Assembly (NCBI RefSeq): GCF_000421765.1 | Contig: NZ_ATXQ01000002.1 | Location: 372,001 to 436,000, forward strand | Length of the DNA: 64,000 nt | DNA from: Denitrificimonas caeni DSM 24390 | GTDB taxonomy: Bacteria; Pseudomonadota; Gammaproteobacteria; Pseudomonadales; Pseudomonadaceae | Direction of reading: 5' to 3' | Shown here: piece by piece, positions 36,440-49,334 of the stretch | Position numbering within the stretch: the first letter of the stretch is position 1 | Layout: every line of letters starts with the position of its first letter | Made by a program: the position numbers and the translations under genes | The notes under the pieces: model-generated | The model's database searches: none | What the model saw: the letters and a program-made list of their open reading frames with translations, nothing else | What the model was told of the DNA's origin: nothing

Positions 36440-38377
36440 ATGCTGTGCGCTAAAGCTTTGTTTATTTATGAGGATGCGGAAAATCCTCACGTACTCGCGG
36501 TGGTTGAGTACGCTGCTGCTAATGACATTAAGCTTTCGCAAATGTCACTGAGTGCGTTTTTAGCGCAACCAGGACGACCTCTAGACTTTGCTGAACATGT
36601 CGTCGCGCTCTGCTCTGATAGCGATCTTGCCAAACTGATTGATCAAGCGAAAACACTGAATTTCAGCTTAGGTATTATTCCTGTCGACAACCATCAAATT
36701 CGCTTGCGCGAATGGTTTATGTTCACCGACAAACTTGAGCAGCATATCGCCCTAGCCTTTGATGCATCGACGAAAGCCATTGATGTCTTGCGCTGCAATA
36801 ACGAAGTTGCTCTTGGCTCCATCATGCTTGGCAAAACGCCTTTCCTTGACCAAAGAAGCCGCACCTATCGACAGCGTTCTGAGTCGCCTATTCGTCGCCT
36901 ATTTTATATGCTGGCGGTGCTCTGGAGCAGCTTACGGAACCTGTTTGCCATTCATCCTTTCCCTATCACTTTATCGATTGGCACAGAGTACAGCGTCAAA
37001 ACAGCCATCACGGGAATGGTATCAATTGAAAATAACGTCAGCAACGCGGCTGCGCGGTTGATCAATACCAGTATTTCAATTCAAGACGGTAAAGTTTCGA
37101 CCTTACTGATCGCACCAAAATCCATTACCCAGTACTTAGGATTTTTAATTAAGGCCTCATTTAGCTTTGATAAAAAGGTCAGCCGCTTACCTGACTCAAT
37201 GAGCTATGTGCGCAGTAATTACTTACGTGTCGATAGTACGACAACACTGACCTACTATGTTGACAGCCACAAGCGTGAAGCTGAGACGATTGAACTGGAG
37301 CTTTATCCTGAGGCTGTGCAAATCAATTTGCCTGATGCTTATTACGAAACCCAGGGTGGTCAACGCGGCGGTAAAGACACGCTTAAGCTCGAGAACCTGC
37401 CATTAAACGAGCAGCGTTTGAATATGATTCAGCAGCGTTTACCGATGTTCACTCACGCCCTTGAGGAAGATTTTAAAGACCTGTTCATGCAATTGCGCGA
37501 GAACGCACAAGCTCATAGCAGCTTTATTTCTTTAATGATGCTGAGTAGCTTGGTCGCCAGCCTTGGTCTGTTTTTATCCAGTCCAGCGGTCATTATCGGT
37601 GCAATGGTGCTCGCGCCTTTGATGTCACCCATTGTGTCTTTATCAATGGCACTATTGCGTAATGATCAGACCTTACTGAAAAAATCCCTTTCAACCATCG
37701 CCATCGGCATTGCTTTAGCGCTGGGTATGGCAGCACTGCTCGCACTGATTATTCCAATTACACGAGTGACCCCAGAGATGGCAGGTCGCATGCATCCTAA
37801 CCTACTCGATCTTGGCGTAGCCATTTTCTCAGGCATGGCCGGTGCTTATGCACAGGCCCGCGAAAGCATTATGAAAAGCATGCCGGGTGTAGCGATTGCC
37901 GTCGCCCTAGTGCCGCCATTATGTGTTGCAGGAATTGGCATTGGTTGGTGGGACTGGCAAGTGATCAGCGGCGCAGCACTGCTGTTTTTAACCAACTTGG
38001 TGGGTATCGCTCTGGCTGCAGCCTTAACCTTCTTAGTCTTGGGTTATGCACCCATTGTGAAGGCGCGCCGCGGTTTAGCTTTATCCCTGGCTCTGATGCT
38101 GACCATTGCCGTACCACTGACGTGGTCATTTCAAACCATGTACAAGGTCTGGCAAGTTGAGCAAACAATTGATGCATTATCACTTGAAATCAACGAAAAA
38201 ACCCTGCATTTAGATAGTCTACAAGTACAGATTAAAAATGCCGAAACTCATCTAAAGCTGGAAGTCAGTTCAGACACTGAAGTGACTTATGAGGATTTAG
38301 TTGCTTTAAAAGCCGAATTAGAAGAACTGCTAAACACCACCGTACGCTTAGATGTAACACCACGCATTAGTCTTTAA
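36440..38377 (+). CDS. TIGR00341/DUF389 membrane protein with N-terminal lipid-kinase-like domain
   Basis: 645 aa. Residues about 1-310 resemble the diacylglycerol/sphingosine kinase C-terminal fold (AITGMVSIENN, then a beta-rich region ending EAVQINLP) but the catalytic DGT motif of true kinases is not visible. Residues about 350-590 form a DUF389 domain with six or more helices, including VIIGAMVLAPLMSPIVSLSM and GAYAQARESIMKSMPGVAIA. The last 50 residues are a predicted coiled coil. GGAG lies 8 nt upstream of ATG 36440. No transport substrate known. Confidence 0.85.
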   Translation: MLCAKALFIYEDAENPHVLAVVEYAAANDIKLSQMSLSAFLAQPGRPLDFAEHVVALCSDSDLAKLIDQAKTLNFSLGIIPVDNHQIRLREWFMFTDKLEQHIALAFDASTKAIDVLRCNNEVALGSIMLGKTPFLDQRSRTYRQRSESPIRRLFYMLAVLWSSLRNLFAIHPFPITLSIGTEYSVKTAITGMVSIENNVSNAAARLINTSISIQDGKVSTLLIAPKSITQYLGFLIKASFSFDKKVSRLPDSMSYVRSNYLRVDSTTTLTYYVDSHKREAETIELELYPEAVQINLPDAYYETQGGQRGGKDTLKLENLPLNEQRLNMIQQRLPMFTHALEEDFKDLFMQLRENAQAHSSFISLMMLSSLVASLGLFLSSPAVIIGAMVLAPLMSPIVSLSMALLRNDQTLLKKSLSTIAIGIALALGMAALLALIIPITRVTPEMAGRMHPNLLDLGVAIFSGMAGAYAQARESIMKSMPGVAIAVALVPPLCVAGIGIGWWDWQVISGAALLFLTNLVGIALAAALTFLVLGYAPIVKARRGLALSLALMLTIAVPLTWSFQTMYKVWQVEQTIDALSLEINEKTLHLDSLQVQIKNAETHLKLEVSSDTEVTYEDLVALKAELEELLNTTVRLDVTPRISL

Positions 38378-38402
38378 GCGCTGCGAAGATTGCGGTTGCA
38401 GA

Positions 38403-38434
38403 CAAGTCAGCTCTAAGGTGCAAGAGCTGGCTTG
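38403..38434. terminator. Inverted repeat between DUF389 gene and speE
   Basis: CAAGTCAGCTCT pairs with AGAGCTGGCTTG (one G-U pair), a 12-bp stem between convergent genes; no strong T-run. Confidence 0.6.
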
Positions 38435-38452
38435 GCTAGGATGGGTTACTGA

Positions 38453-39313
38453 TCAATCGTTGCTGGGCTTACCGATTGCCTGCAAAACATATTGCGGTAA
38501 CGCAAAGGCGGCTTGGTGAATTTCCGCATTGTAGTAACGGGTGACAATGCCACTGCCGGCAAAACGCTGACGCAAAATATCCAACGGCAACTGACGTAAT
38601 TGACGATTCTTAGCCGCCCAAGCAAAAGTCATACTACCGCCAATATAGGTGGGTACTGCAGCATGGTAAAAATGCCAGTCGGCAAACAATCCTTGAATAT
38701 TTTTCGCTGTGGTTTTGACCTCATCAATTTGCAAGAAGGGTGTGCCATTTTGCGCAACTAAAATACCGTCATCGGTTAAGCAGCGATGGCAAGCATGGTA
38801 GAAATCCTCCGAGAACAGCACTTCGCCGGGACCGGTCGGATCCGGGCAGTCACTGATAATGACATCAAATTTATCCGTGCAGTTGGCAATAAAACGCATG
38901 CCATCATCAATCACTAAGTTCACCCGTGGATCATCGTAAGCACCGCTGGAATGGTTGGGTAAATACTCTTTACACATATCAACCACAGCTTGATCAATTT
39001 CCACCATAGTGATGCGATCGACACTGGAATGACGGCACACTTCACGCAACATGCCACCATCACCACCGCCAATAATCAATATATTGCGTGCGGTGCCGTG
39101 CGCTAAAATAGGTACATGCGTGAGCATTTCATGATAAATAAATTCATCGGCTTCCGTGGTTTGAATTGCGCCATCCAAAGCCATCACACGCCCCATTCTC
39201 GGGTTCTGAAAAATGACTAAATGCTGATGTTCGGTGCGCACTTCATGCAGCATTTTTTCTACTTCAAAAAACTGTCCGTAGTTGTCATGCAGCGTTTCAC
39301 GGTAGTCGGTCAT
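38453..39313 (-). CDS. speE: Polyamine aminopropyltransferase (spermidine synthase) SpeE
   Basis: 286 aa. Transfers aminopropyl from decarboxylated SAM to putrescine. The dcSAM site [14 protein letters not shown] is intact, and the catalytic loop is [19 protein letters not shown], a DCPDPTG variant of the usual DSTDPVGP. ATG 39313 was chosen because GAGGA lies 5 nt upstream; the TTG at 39325 lies before the RBS. Lies downstream of cysB on the same strand but with about 110 nt between. Confidence 0.93.
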   Translation of the reverse strand: MTDYRETLHDNYGQFFEVEKMLHEVRTEHQHLVIFQNPRMGRVMALDGAIQTTEADEFIYHEMLTHVPILAHGTARNILIIGGGDGGMLREVCRHSSVDRITMVEIDQAVVDMCKEYLPNHSSGAYDDPRVNLVIDDGMRFIANCTDKFDVIISDCPDPTGPGEVLFSEDFYHACHRCLTDDGILVAQNGTPFLQIDEVKTTAKNIQGLFADWHFYHAAVPTYIGGSMTFAWAAKNRQLRQLPLDILRQRFAGSGIVTRYYNAEIHQAAFALPQYVLQAIGKPSND

Positions 39314-39448
39314 AGTATTCCTCAAAATTCTTAATAAAAACTGCAGCGATTATACGGTAAGTATCAGCGAAAATGGCATATCTTGCAGGCTCTACGCAAA
39401 TCGCTGAGTCCATCATAGGCTATCTTCTAGCAAGCAACTGCCAAAGTT

Positions 39449-40468
<1,020 letters not shown>

Positions 40469-40546
40469 TTATAACCGCAACGCATTTTTATTTCCACAGT
40501 TATAACCATTTACTTAATCTTAATCATCTTCACACAGGCGTCATTC

Positions 40547-41278
40547 ATGACTTTGCTTGCTAGGCCTCCAGAGTTTTTAAGCAGTTTTCAACAACACTGG
40601 CCATTTGCGCAACAGCTTGACTGCACCCTAGTGTCGACACGATTTGATCCGCAGCAGTTGAGCGATGAAGATTTTATCCGCAACAAAATCAGCGCACCCA
40701 ATGCCGTGCGTAAACGCCAAGCCGAGTATTTATCTGCACGTTTGTGCGCGCGCCAAGCACTCCTGGTGCAAACAGGCAAGGCAAGCTTGCCTATCCAGCA
40801 AGAAAACAGCCGCATCCCGCTGTGGCCTGCACACAGTTGTGGCTCACTCAGTCATAGTCACGGCATTGCGGCGGCGATTGTTGGCAGCAGCCAAGATTGG
40901 TGCAGCTTAGGCTTGGATATTGAAAAGCCACTTAAAGTCGAGCGCGCTGAGCGTTTATTCAGCACTATTCTCACTGCCGCCGAGCAACAGTATTATCACA
41001 GCTTAGATAAGCAAGATGCCGCATGGTATTTGACCTGCGCGTTCTCGTTTAAAGAAAGTTTGTTTAAAGCTTTGAATCCACTGACCCACGTGTACTTCAC
41101 TTTTCAAGATGCGCAGGTTGTGGATTTTAAGCTTACCGATGCAGGCTCTGCGCGCTTGCGTCTGCGCAAGACTTTATCGGATCGATGGCCTACGGGTCGA
41201 GAGTTAGAGGGACAGTTCTCTAGCTTGCACGGCAGTGTCATCACGCTAATCAGCGTGCCTGCAGCAGCGGAAGCTTAG
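40547..41278 (+). CDS. 4'-phosphopantetheinyl transferase (EntD/PcpS type)
   Basis: 243 aa. Loads phosphopantetheine on acyl carrier proteins. Motifs: GSLSHSHGIAAAIVG, SLGLDIEKPLKVERAERLF (metal-binding Asp), and CAFSFKESLFKAL (the WxxKE-type motif). The N-terminal RKRQAEYLSARLCARQAL is the usual R-x-x-E-x-L region. In P. aeruginosa a single PcpS serves both fatty acid and siderophore synthesis, and this is probably the counterpart. Confidence 0.92.
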   Translation: MTLLARPPEFLSSFQQHWPFAQQLDCTLVSTRFDPQQLSDEDFIRNKISAPNAVRKRQAEYLSARLCARQALLVQTGKASLPIQQENSRIPLWPAHSCGSLSHSHGIAAAIVGSSQDWCSLGLDIEKPLKVERAERLFSTILTAAEQQYYHSLDKQDAAWYLTCAFSFKESLFKALNPLTHVYFTFQDAQVVDFKLTDAGSARLRLRKTLSDRWPTGRELEGQFSSLHGSVITLISVPAAAEA

Positions 41279-41327
41279 CGCACTCTAGGCAAGACACACA
41301 GTCTCGCCCAGAATCGTTTTACCGGCC

Positions 41328-43087
<1,760 letters not shown>

Positions 43088-43090
43088 TCC

Positions 43091-43615
43091 TTAAATTGTA
43101 TGGCTGCGCAAAATCTCAGCCTCACGAGTGTGTTCGCAGATCTCTACCGGACAAGCGTCTGCTAAATGATTATAGAGTTCAATTATGTCTTTATTGTGCA
43201 TGCGGATACAGCCATGTGAATAAGGCTGGCCAAGCAACCCTTCATCGGCAGTGCCATGGATATAAATATAACGACGAAACGTATCACAATCACCTAGTCG
43301 GTTGCGCTGCAATTCAGTGCCGCTTAGCCATAAAATGCGGCTTAAAATCCAGTCACGTTCTGGGTGAGCTTGTTGTAACTGTGGCGAATAGACTTCACCC
43401 GTCCAACGACGTCCGCGCAAGACTGCACCTTGAGGTAAATCTGCGCCAATTTTTGCACGGATATAATGCATGCCACGCGGGGTACAGCCTGAGCCATTGC
43501 GCTCACCTGGGCCATTTAAAGCAGTAGAAACAGTATAGCAACGCCACAACTGTTGGTTTGCAAACGCATACATACGCTGCTCAGCAATCGAGACGTGCAG
43601 ATAATCAATAATCAC
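43091..43615 (-). CDS. L,D-transpeptidase (YkuD domain), without signal peptide
   Basis: 174 aa. YkuD catalytic motif HGTADEGLLGQPYSHGCIRM, with Cys in SHGCIRM, is intact. The N-terminus MIIDYLHVSIAEQRMYAFAN is beta-strand-like and lacks a clear export signal, as in the short YkuD proteins of pseudomonads encoded before nagZ. May act on recycled muropeptides or cross-link peptidoglycan if exported. Confidence 0.87.
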   Translation of the reverse strand: MIIDYLHVSIAEQRMYAFANQQLWRCYTVSTALNGPGERNGSGCTPRGMHYIRAKIGADLPQGAVLRGRRWTGEVYSPQLQQAHPERDWILSRILWLSGTELQRNRLGDCDTFRRYIYIHGTADEGLLGQPYSHGCIRMHNKDIIELYNHLADACPVEICEHTREAEILRSHTI

Positions 43616-43635
43616 TCATTCACCCTTAGAATCGA

Positions 43636-44316
43636 TCAGGGTGCTTTCTTTTTTATAGCAACCTGCATTTGTACAGAATCAATCGCACTGTCAGCGCGCA
43701 TGCCCGCGGCTAAAAACGGCACCATTAAACGCATGACCTGTTCAGTTGTCATGTGCACCTGATAGTCAGTTTCCACAATAGCACGCAAGGCTTTAATACC
43801 CGACATACTAAAGGCTGCGGCACCAATCATAAAGTGCACGCGCCAAAACAGTTCGATGGGTTGAATCTCAGGTGCCGCGGTGTGCAATAAAAGCATGTAA
43901 CGGTGAAAAACCTTGCCATACATTTCATTCAGGTAGCGGCGCAGGTGCCCCTGACTCTGACTGAAAGCTAAGCCTAATAGACGCATAAAAATCGACAGAT
44001 CATTGCCGCTGCGTGGTTTCACTGCCAGCGTTTGCTGTACCAATAATTCCAGCAAGCTTTCGACCGTCCAAGCGGGCTGATCAACGGCTGATCGGCGCTC
44101 AAGCTCTTCATCGAGACTGATGCAGAGCGGTCCTAAGAACCGCGAGAAAACCGCTTGGATCAGCGATTTCTTGGAACCAAAGTGATAGTTTACCGCAGCC
44201 AGATTCACCTGTGCTTTACTGGTAATGAGTCGTAATGAGGTTTCTGAAAAGCCTTTCTCTGCAAACAGAATTTCTGCCGCATCCAAGATACGCTCTACAG
44301 TGTCTGACTGGGCCAT
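43636..44316 (-). CDS. psrA: TetR-family regulator PsrA
   Basis: 226 aa. The N-terminal HTH (AEKGFSETSLRLITSKAQVN, then LAAVNYHFGSKKSLIQAVF) is nearly identical in pattern to PsrA, the fatty-acid-sensing regulator that represses fad genes and itself and activates rpoS in Pseudomonas. A perfect PsrA operator lies 23 bp upstream of the start. First of psrA-LDT-nagZ-MTI phosphorylase, separated by 20, 3 and 26 nt. Confidence 0.92.
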   Translation of the reverse strand: MAQSDTVERILDAAEILFAEKGFSETSLRLITSKAQVNLAAVNYHFGSKKSLIQAVFSRFLGPLCISLDEELERRSAVDQPAWTVESLLELLVQQTLAVKPRSGNDLSIFMRLLGLAFSQSQGHLRRYLNEMYGKVFHRYMLLLHTAAPEIQPIELFWRVHFMIGAAAFSMSGIKALRAIVETDYQVHMTTEQVMRLMVPFLAAGMRADSAIDSVQMQVAIKKKAP

Positions 44317-44338
44317 GCAATTTCCACTCTAAATAAAC

Positions 44339-44360
44339 GTTTCAAACATACGTTTGAAAC
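44339..44360. promoter_or_regulatory. PsrA operator in front of psrA
   Basis: GTTTCAAAC-ATAC-GTTTGAAAC is a perfect 9-4-9 palindrome that contains the PsrA consensus (G/C)AAAC-N2-4-GTTT(G/C). It lies 23-44 bp upstream of the psrA ATG, fitting negative autoregulation. Confidence 0.92.
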
Positions 44361-44469
44361 ACATTTACTGTCAAGTCTATCGTTCCGGCAAGTACAGATT
44401 TCATCGATAAGAGCACTGATTTCAATCTGTTATTGCCTTCAGGACAGCAAAGACGCAACTGCAGAAGAT

Positions 44470-45303
44470 TTAGTCACCGACCGATGACCAGTCAACAAAG
44501 CCGAGTTGCCAAGTCGCTAAAATCAATAAACCAAAGACAATCCGATACCAGGCAAATACCGCATAGCTGTTGTTAGCAATAAACTTCAGTAGCGCGCGCA
44601 CAGCCAACATGGCGAAAACAAAAGAAGTCACAAAACCAATGGCAAACACCGGTAAATCATCACCATTAGCGAAAAGCTCACGGTGCTTATAAAAAGAATA
44701 AACCGCCGCTCCAATCATGGTTGGCATGGCTAAAAAGAAAGAGAACTCTGTTGCTGCTTTACGTGACAAACCAAAGAACAATCCACCAATAATGGTCGAG
44801 GCCGAACGTGACGTGCCTGGTACAAGGGCTAAACATTGAGCACAACCCACTTTTAAGGCTTGCTTCCAATTCATGTCATCAACGGTTTCAGCAGCAATTG
44901 TATGGGTGCGCTTTTCAGCCCAAAGCATCACCACCCCGCCGACGACTAAAGCCGTGGCGACAGTGATTGGATTAAATAGCCATTTTTCAATTAAGTCGGC
45001 AAAGGTTAAACCCAAGACGACTGCTGGGAAAAACGCGACCAATAAGTTAGCCGTAAAGCGCTGCGCTTCAGCCTCGCGCGGCAGACCAATCACCACGCTG
45101 ATAATTTTGCTTCGATATTCCCACATCACCGCTAAAATAGCGGCCAATTGAATGATAATGTTAAATGCTTTGGCACGCTGGCCATCAAAACCAATGGCAT
45201 CCGCAACGATAATCTGATGCCCGGTACTGGAAACCGGTAAAAACTCTGTGAGACCTTCAACCACACCTAAAATAAACGCCTGTACCGCTAACCAAATATC
45301 CAT
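44470..45303 (-). CDS. uppP: Undecaprenyl-diphosphatase UppP (BacA)
   Basis: 277 aa integral membrane enzyme that regenerates undecaprenyl phosphate for peptidoglycan and lipopolysaccharide synthesis. Motifs: [19 protein letters not shown] and [19 protein letters not shown], with the catalytic residues. About seven to eight helices. Confers bacitracin tolerance when abundant. Confidence 0.96.
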   Translation of the reverse strand: MDIWLAVQAFILGVVEGLTEFLPVSSTGHQIIVADAIGFDGQRAKAFNIIIQLAAILAVMWEYRSKIISVVIGLPREAEAQRFTANLLVAFFPAVVLGLTFADLIEKWLFNPITVATALVVGGVVMLWAEKRTHTIAAETVDDMNWKQALKVGCAQCLALVPGTSRSASTIIGGLFFGLSRKAATEFSFFLAMPTMIGAAVYSFYKHRELFANGDDLPVFAIGFVTSFVFAMLAVRALLKFIANNSYAVFAWYRIVFGLLILATWQLGFVDWSSVGD

Positions 45304-45632
45304 AATGTCCCAAATGTATTGAATGACTACTCAGAAGTTGCGCATCTTACCCTTCTGCTCAGTGCTTTTCACGAAAATCAATCACTCTCAACGCGCATTC
45401 ATAAAACAAGGCACTTAGTCGCATAGTCTAACAAGCTAAAAAATCGTAAAGTGGTGGCTCTGTACAGTATATAAATCAAAATGTAATGCCAAGTTAGAAA
45501 AGCAACTGCAAAGCAAAGGTTTAAAATCTTTATTGATCTACTATCAACTTTTGTAAGCAGCGACCGATACATACAACAATATTGATAACCATCACAGGAC
45601 GATGCCTTAGGCGCGTTTCGCTAGGAGTTTTT
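45304..45632. other. Intergenic region between uppP and the MCP gene
   Basis: 329 bp, divergent promoters. No credible gene. Apart from a sigma-28-like promoter (45544-45570) close to the MCP gene I see nothing structured. Confidence 0.5.
45544..45570 (+). promoter_or_regulatory. Candidate sigma-28 (FliA) promoter for the MCP gene
   Basis: TCAA, 15 nt, then ACCGATAC. The spacing is exactly that of the FliA consensus TAAA-N15-GCCGATAA, and CCGATA is intact. It lies about 63 bp before the MCP start. FliA drives chemotaxis genes in pseudomonads. Confidence 0.65.
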
Positions 45633-47267
45633 ATGCAGTTTCTTCGCCAAATTTCCATCAGCAAACGCTTGTGGCTGATATTTTTTATTACTGTAGGCAT
45701 GTTTTTTGTTTTTGGTGCGCTTGCTTTAAAACAATCCTATGAAGTCATGCACTCTGCAAAAGCCACTAAAACTCAACACATTGTTGAAAGCACCTTAGGC
45801 ACAGTTGAGTATTTTCATGAACTTGAGAAAAGTGGACAATTAACCACTCAACAAGCACAAGAGCAAGCTAAAAGCGCTCTCAGCAAACTGCGGTATGGCC
45901 GTAACGACTATGTTTGGATCAATGACTTGAATCCAAACATGATCATGCACCCTATGTCGCCCGCTTTGGACGGCAAAGACTTATCAGGTTACAAAGATCC
46001 TGACGGTATAGAAATTTTTAACGAATTTGTACGTACCGCAAAGCAACAGGGTTCAGGTTTCGTAAGTTACCGTTGGCCAATGCCCGGCGCGAGCGCTCCG
46101 GTTGATAAAATCTCCTATGTGCAATTGTTCAAGCCATGGAACTGGGTTGTCGGCTCTGGTGTATATCTTGATGACATACAGGCTGAGTTTCGTTCAGTGG
46201 CGATCAGTGCCAGCATCATGAGCTTTGTGATCATCTTATTTATTGCTGTTTTAATCATCAACATCATGCGCAGCATTGTTAAGCCTATAGAAAATGTCGT
46301 TGAAGCAATGCAAAACATTGCCAGCGGTGATGGCGATCTGACTCAAGAACTTAGCGTGCACGGCAAGGACGAAGTCACTCAACTGAGTCTGCATTACAAT
46401 ACCTTTGCACTTAAATTGCGCACTACGATCAGCCACTTGTTAAACAGCGCAGCAACCTTAAAACAATCAGCTGAAGCATTAGGTAATCAAGCCTCTCAAG
46501 CTCTGCACATCAGTGAAGATCAATCACAACAAACAGAACAAATTGCCACCGCTATTAATGAAGTCACCTATGCCGTGCAAGATGTAGCCAAGCATGCAGA
46601 GCAAGCAGCAACAGAAGTTTCGCAAGCGACTGAACAGGCGAACTCAGGTCAAATCAACATCGACAATAGCCTCAAACAAACCGACAAGCTTTCCGCAACT
46701 ATTGAGCAAGCTGTCAATGTGATGCAAAAACTGGCAGAGGAAAGCAGCCAAGTCGGCCGTGTATTAGACGTCATCCGCTCAATTGCTGAGCAAACCAACC
46801 TTTTGGCGTTAAACGCAGCAATTGAAGCCGCTCGCGCTGGTGAACAAGGCCGTGGTTTTGCGGTAGTCGCAGATGAGGTTCGTCTACTGGCCCAACGTAC
46901 GCAACAATCAACAGACGAAGTACAGAAAATGCTTGAGAGCTTGCAGCAAAACTCTCAAGCGGCAGTGCAAGTGATTAATGAAAGTAGCACTACCGCGCAA
47001 GCAACCGTTGAACAAGCGCAGCAAGCACAAGAAAGCTTAACCATCATCAGTAATGCTCTGCATATGATTAATGGACTCAACGCTTCAATTGCCAGTGCAA
47101 CACTTCAGCAATCACACGTTGCAGAAGAGATTAATCAAAACGTTACTCAAGTAGCAGGTCTGTCGCAGTCAAGTAACGAAGCTGCACACCAATTGAGTGC
47201 ATCCAGCGAGCAACTCAACCAGCTCGCACTGGAACTCAATCGTCAATTGGCACAATTTAAAGTGTAA
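45633..47267 (+). CDS. Methyl-accepting chemotaxis protein with single Cache sensor
   Basis: 544 aa. TM1 at about residues 13-33, a periplasmic sCache_2 domain of about 150 residues with [15 protein letters not shown] and [18 protein letters not shown]2 near 195-215, HAMP, then the cytoplasmic signalling domain with the conserved tip [19 protein letters not shown]. sCache_2 receptors typically bind small organic acids; the ligand here is not predictable. ATG 45633 was chosen because AGGAG lies 6 nt upstream; the frame could extend to 45582. Confidence 0.92.
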   Translation: MQFLRQISISKRLWLIFFITVGMFFVFGALALKQSYEVMHSAKATKTQHIVESTLGTVEYFHELEKSGQLTTQQAQEQAKSALSKLRYGRNDYVWINDLNPNMIMHPMSPALDGKDLSGYKDPDGIEIFNEFVRTAKQQGSGFVSYRWPMPGASAPVDKISYVQLFKPWNWVVGSGVYLDDIQAEFRSVAISASIMSFVIILFIAVLIINIMRSIVKPIENVVEAMQNIASGDGDLTQELSVHGKDEVTQLSLHYNTFALKLRTTISHLLNSAATLKQSAEALGNQASQALHISEDQSQQTEQIATAINEVTYAVQDVAKHAEQAATEVSQATEQANSGQINIDNSLKQTDKLSATIEQAVNVMQKLAEESSQVGRVLDVIRSIAEQTNLLALNAAIEAARAGEQGRGFAVVADEVRLLAQRTQQSTDEVQKMLESLQQNSQAAVQVINESSTTAQATVEQAQQAQESLTIISNALHMINGLNASIASATLQQSHVAEEINQNVTQVAGLSQSSNEAAHQLSASSEQLNQLALELNRQLAQFKV

Positions 47268-47274
47268 ACGCACA

Positions 47275-47309
47275 AGCACTCACCTCAAAACACATTGTAG
47301 GTGAGTGCT
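47275..47309 (+). terminator. Hairpin terminator after the MCP gene
   Basis: AGCACTCACCT pairs exactly with AGGTGAGTGCT (11 bp, 13-nt loop). No U-tract, only AATAAATC, so it may need Rho or act as an mRNA end stabiliser. Confidence 0.6.
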
Positions 47310-47430
47310 AATAAATCACTATAGATCTTTTACACAATCAATCGTAGCTAGCACACGCAACCAATCTGCTCAATATTTCTGCTAGTATTGCCACCCCCTT
47401 GTTAATCAAAAATTTTACCTTTCTTTCTAT

Positions 47431-47928
47431 ATGCCAGACCTAATTCAAGAGCGCGTTGAAGAGTGCTTTCAAATGGCTGAAAGCCATTTTCAGCAATCTT
47501 TTAAACGTCCTCAGATAAGCTTTAAATTACGTGGCCAGAAAGCCGGTGTAGCGCATATTGACGAGAACCGTTTACGCTTTAATCCGACACTGTATGCAGA
47601 AAATACTGTGCATTTTTTGCAACACACAGTCGCTCATGAAGTTGCTCATTTGGTCTCATACGCGGTATTTGGCAAGAAAATTCGCGCACATGGCCCACAG
47701 TGGCAAGCTGTGATGCAAGAGGTTTATTTATTGCCAGCCCACCGTTGCCATTCTTATACAGTCAATAGCACTGCAAAAATCCATTACTTATATAAATGTC
47801 AGTGTCGTCAACGTGAACCATTCGCGCTCAGTGGACAGCGTCATGCGCGTATTAACAAAGGGATGAGTTATATATGCAAGGTGTGCAGTTCTAAGCTAAT
47901 TTATCTAAATGAACAAGTTCGACGCTAG
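47431..47928 (+). CDS. sprT: SprT family zinc metalloprotease-like protein
   Basis: 165 aa. HTVAHEVAHLVSY gives the HExxH zinc motif and a further His in RAHGPQW; the C-terminal zinc ribbon has YKCQCRQ and YICKVCSSK. This is the SprT layout (E. coli SprT is 165 aa), related to the DNA-protein cross-link protease SPRTN. No good RBS is visible before ATG 47431. Function in bacteria is unclear. Confidence 0.93.
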   Translation: MPDLIQERVEECFQMAESHFQQSFKRPQISFKLRGQKAGVAHIDENRLRFNPTLYAENTVHFLQHTVAHEVAHLVSYAVFGKKIRAHGPQWQAVMQEVYLLPAHRCHSYTVNSTAKIHYLYKCQCRQREPFALSGQRHARINKGMSYICKVCSSKLIYLNEQVRR

Positions 47929-47949
47929 ATAGCACATAGGACGACATAA

Positions 47950-49317
47950 TCAATTGAGCGGAAAGAGGATCCTAAACTGAGCGCCGCCTAATACAGACTC
48001 CTCAACAAATAACTGTCCATCATAGCTATCAATAATATCTTTAACGACAGCAGTACCTATACCTTGCCCTGGGTACTGAGTATCTAAACGCTCACCGCGT
48101 TGCAAAATACGCTCACGTTGATGCTCTGGCACGCCTGGACCATCATCCTCAACCACCAGTTCATAATGGTTACCTAACAACTGAGCTCGAATACGTATCT
48201 CATTAATGCACAGTCGATAAGCATTTTCGAGCAAATTACCCAGCAATTCCAGCAAAGCCCCTTGCTCAACAGGTATTCTCAACTCTAAAGAAAAATCACT
48301 GATTACAACAACACGCTTATCGCGATAAACCTTATCTAAGGCTTCCGTTAAACTGTCAACAAGAGGCTTAAGCTTGACGCTGTAGCGCAAGAGTCCGCTT
48401 TTACGCAAGCTTGCTCTCTGCAGTTGATAACTGATCTGCTGATTCATCCGATTGACCTGACCTTGCAGGGTTTTTGCTTGATTATGGTTGGCAGGCTGCG
48501 CGGCGATTACCTCGCCAAGCCCTTGCAGTACCGCTAATGGTGTTTTTAGACTATGTGCCAGATCATCTAAAGAATGTCGATATCGTTCGCTTTGTTGCCG
48601 CTCACTTTCCAATAAACGATTCAAAGAACGGGTTAAACGTAGCAGCTCTCGGGGATGCTCATCACTAAGTGAATCTCGCGTACCATTCTCAACTTCATCT
48701 AGCTCTGCACTCAAGCTACGCAGACTGCGAATTCCCCAACCTAAACCCAACCATAAAAAACCAAGCAGCAGCAGTAATGCAAATCCAAGCCAAACGTACA
48801 GTTGTTGCCTCAAGTTGTCATACATAGCCTGATAGTCATTAACCGGCTGCATCGTGACAATACTAAAGGCTGCACTCTGTCCTCGCAGCAAATCCACCTC
48901 AACATCGTAAACAAAAAATTCACGCCCCTGTGCGTCTTTCACACGAAGAAACTCATGACCACGGCCATCATATTTAGGTTGATAGTTTATATTTTCTAGC
49001 TCAGAACTTCGCGAACGCCAAATCAACACACCTTTGTTATCGTAGATATAACCTAATTGGCGTGCTGTTAAAATCTCAAACTCTTCATCAGGCAGTTTTT
49101 CAGGCATGCGCAACTGACCTTTAGTGATCCGCGCAGCAGAAATTAATGCACTCGCATCTGCAGCAAGACGTTGCTCAATAGACTCTTCAAGTGCTGACGT
49201 AAAAATCTGTTGTAACGCAGGGAAAAGCGCCAAGATAAACATTAAAACAGTCAAGGCTGCGCCAAGCATCAACCGCACGCGTAGCGAGGAAGTTTTATTA
49301 CTTTGATGCTTGCGCAT
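47950..49317 (-). CDS. phoQ: Sensor histidine kinase PhoQ
   Basis: 455 aa, close to the 448 aa of P. aeruginosa PhoQ. TM1 near residues 13-33, a periplasmic sensor of about 130 residues, TM2 near 170-190, HAMP, HisKA with His in DDLAHSLKTPLAVLQG, and HATPase_c with ENAYRL, DDGPGV and GQGIGTAVV. PhoQ senses low Mg2+ and cationic peptides. 17 nt downstream of phoP. Confidence 0.93.
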   Translation of the reverse strand: MRKHQSNKTSSLRVRLMLGAALTVLMFILALFPALQQIFTSALEESIEQRLAADASALISAARITKGQLRMPEKLPDEEFEILTARQLGYIYDNKGVLIWRSRSSELENINYQPKYDGRGHEFLRVKDAQGREFFVYDVEVDLLRGQSAAFSIVTMQPVNDYQAMYDNLRQQLYVWLGFALLLLLGFLWLGLGWGIRSLRSLSAELDEVENGTRDSLSDEHPRELLRLTRSLNRLLESERQQSERYRHSLDDLAHSLKTPLAVLQGLGEVIAAQPANHNQAKTLQGQVNRMNQQISYQLQRASLRKSGLLRYSVKLKPLVDSLTEALDKVYRDKRVVVISDFSLELRIPVEQGALLELLGNLLENAYRLCINEIRIRAQLLGNHYELVVEDDGPGVPEHQRERILQRGERLDTQYPGQGIGTAVVKDIIDSYDGQLFVEESVLGGAQFRILFPLN

Positions 49318-49334
49318 GTTTCATACCCGTTAAA

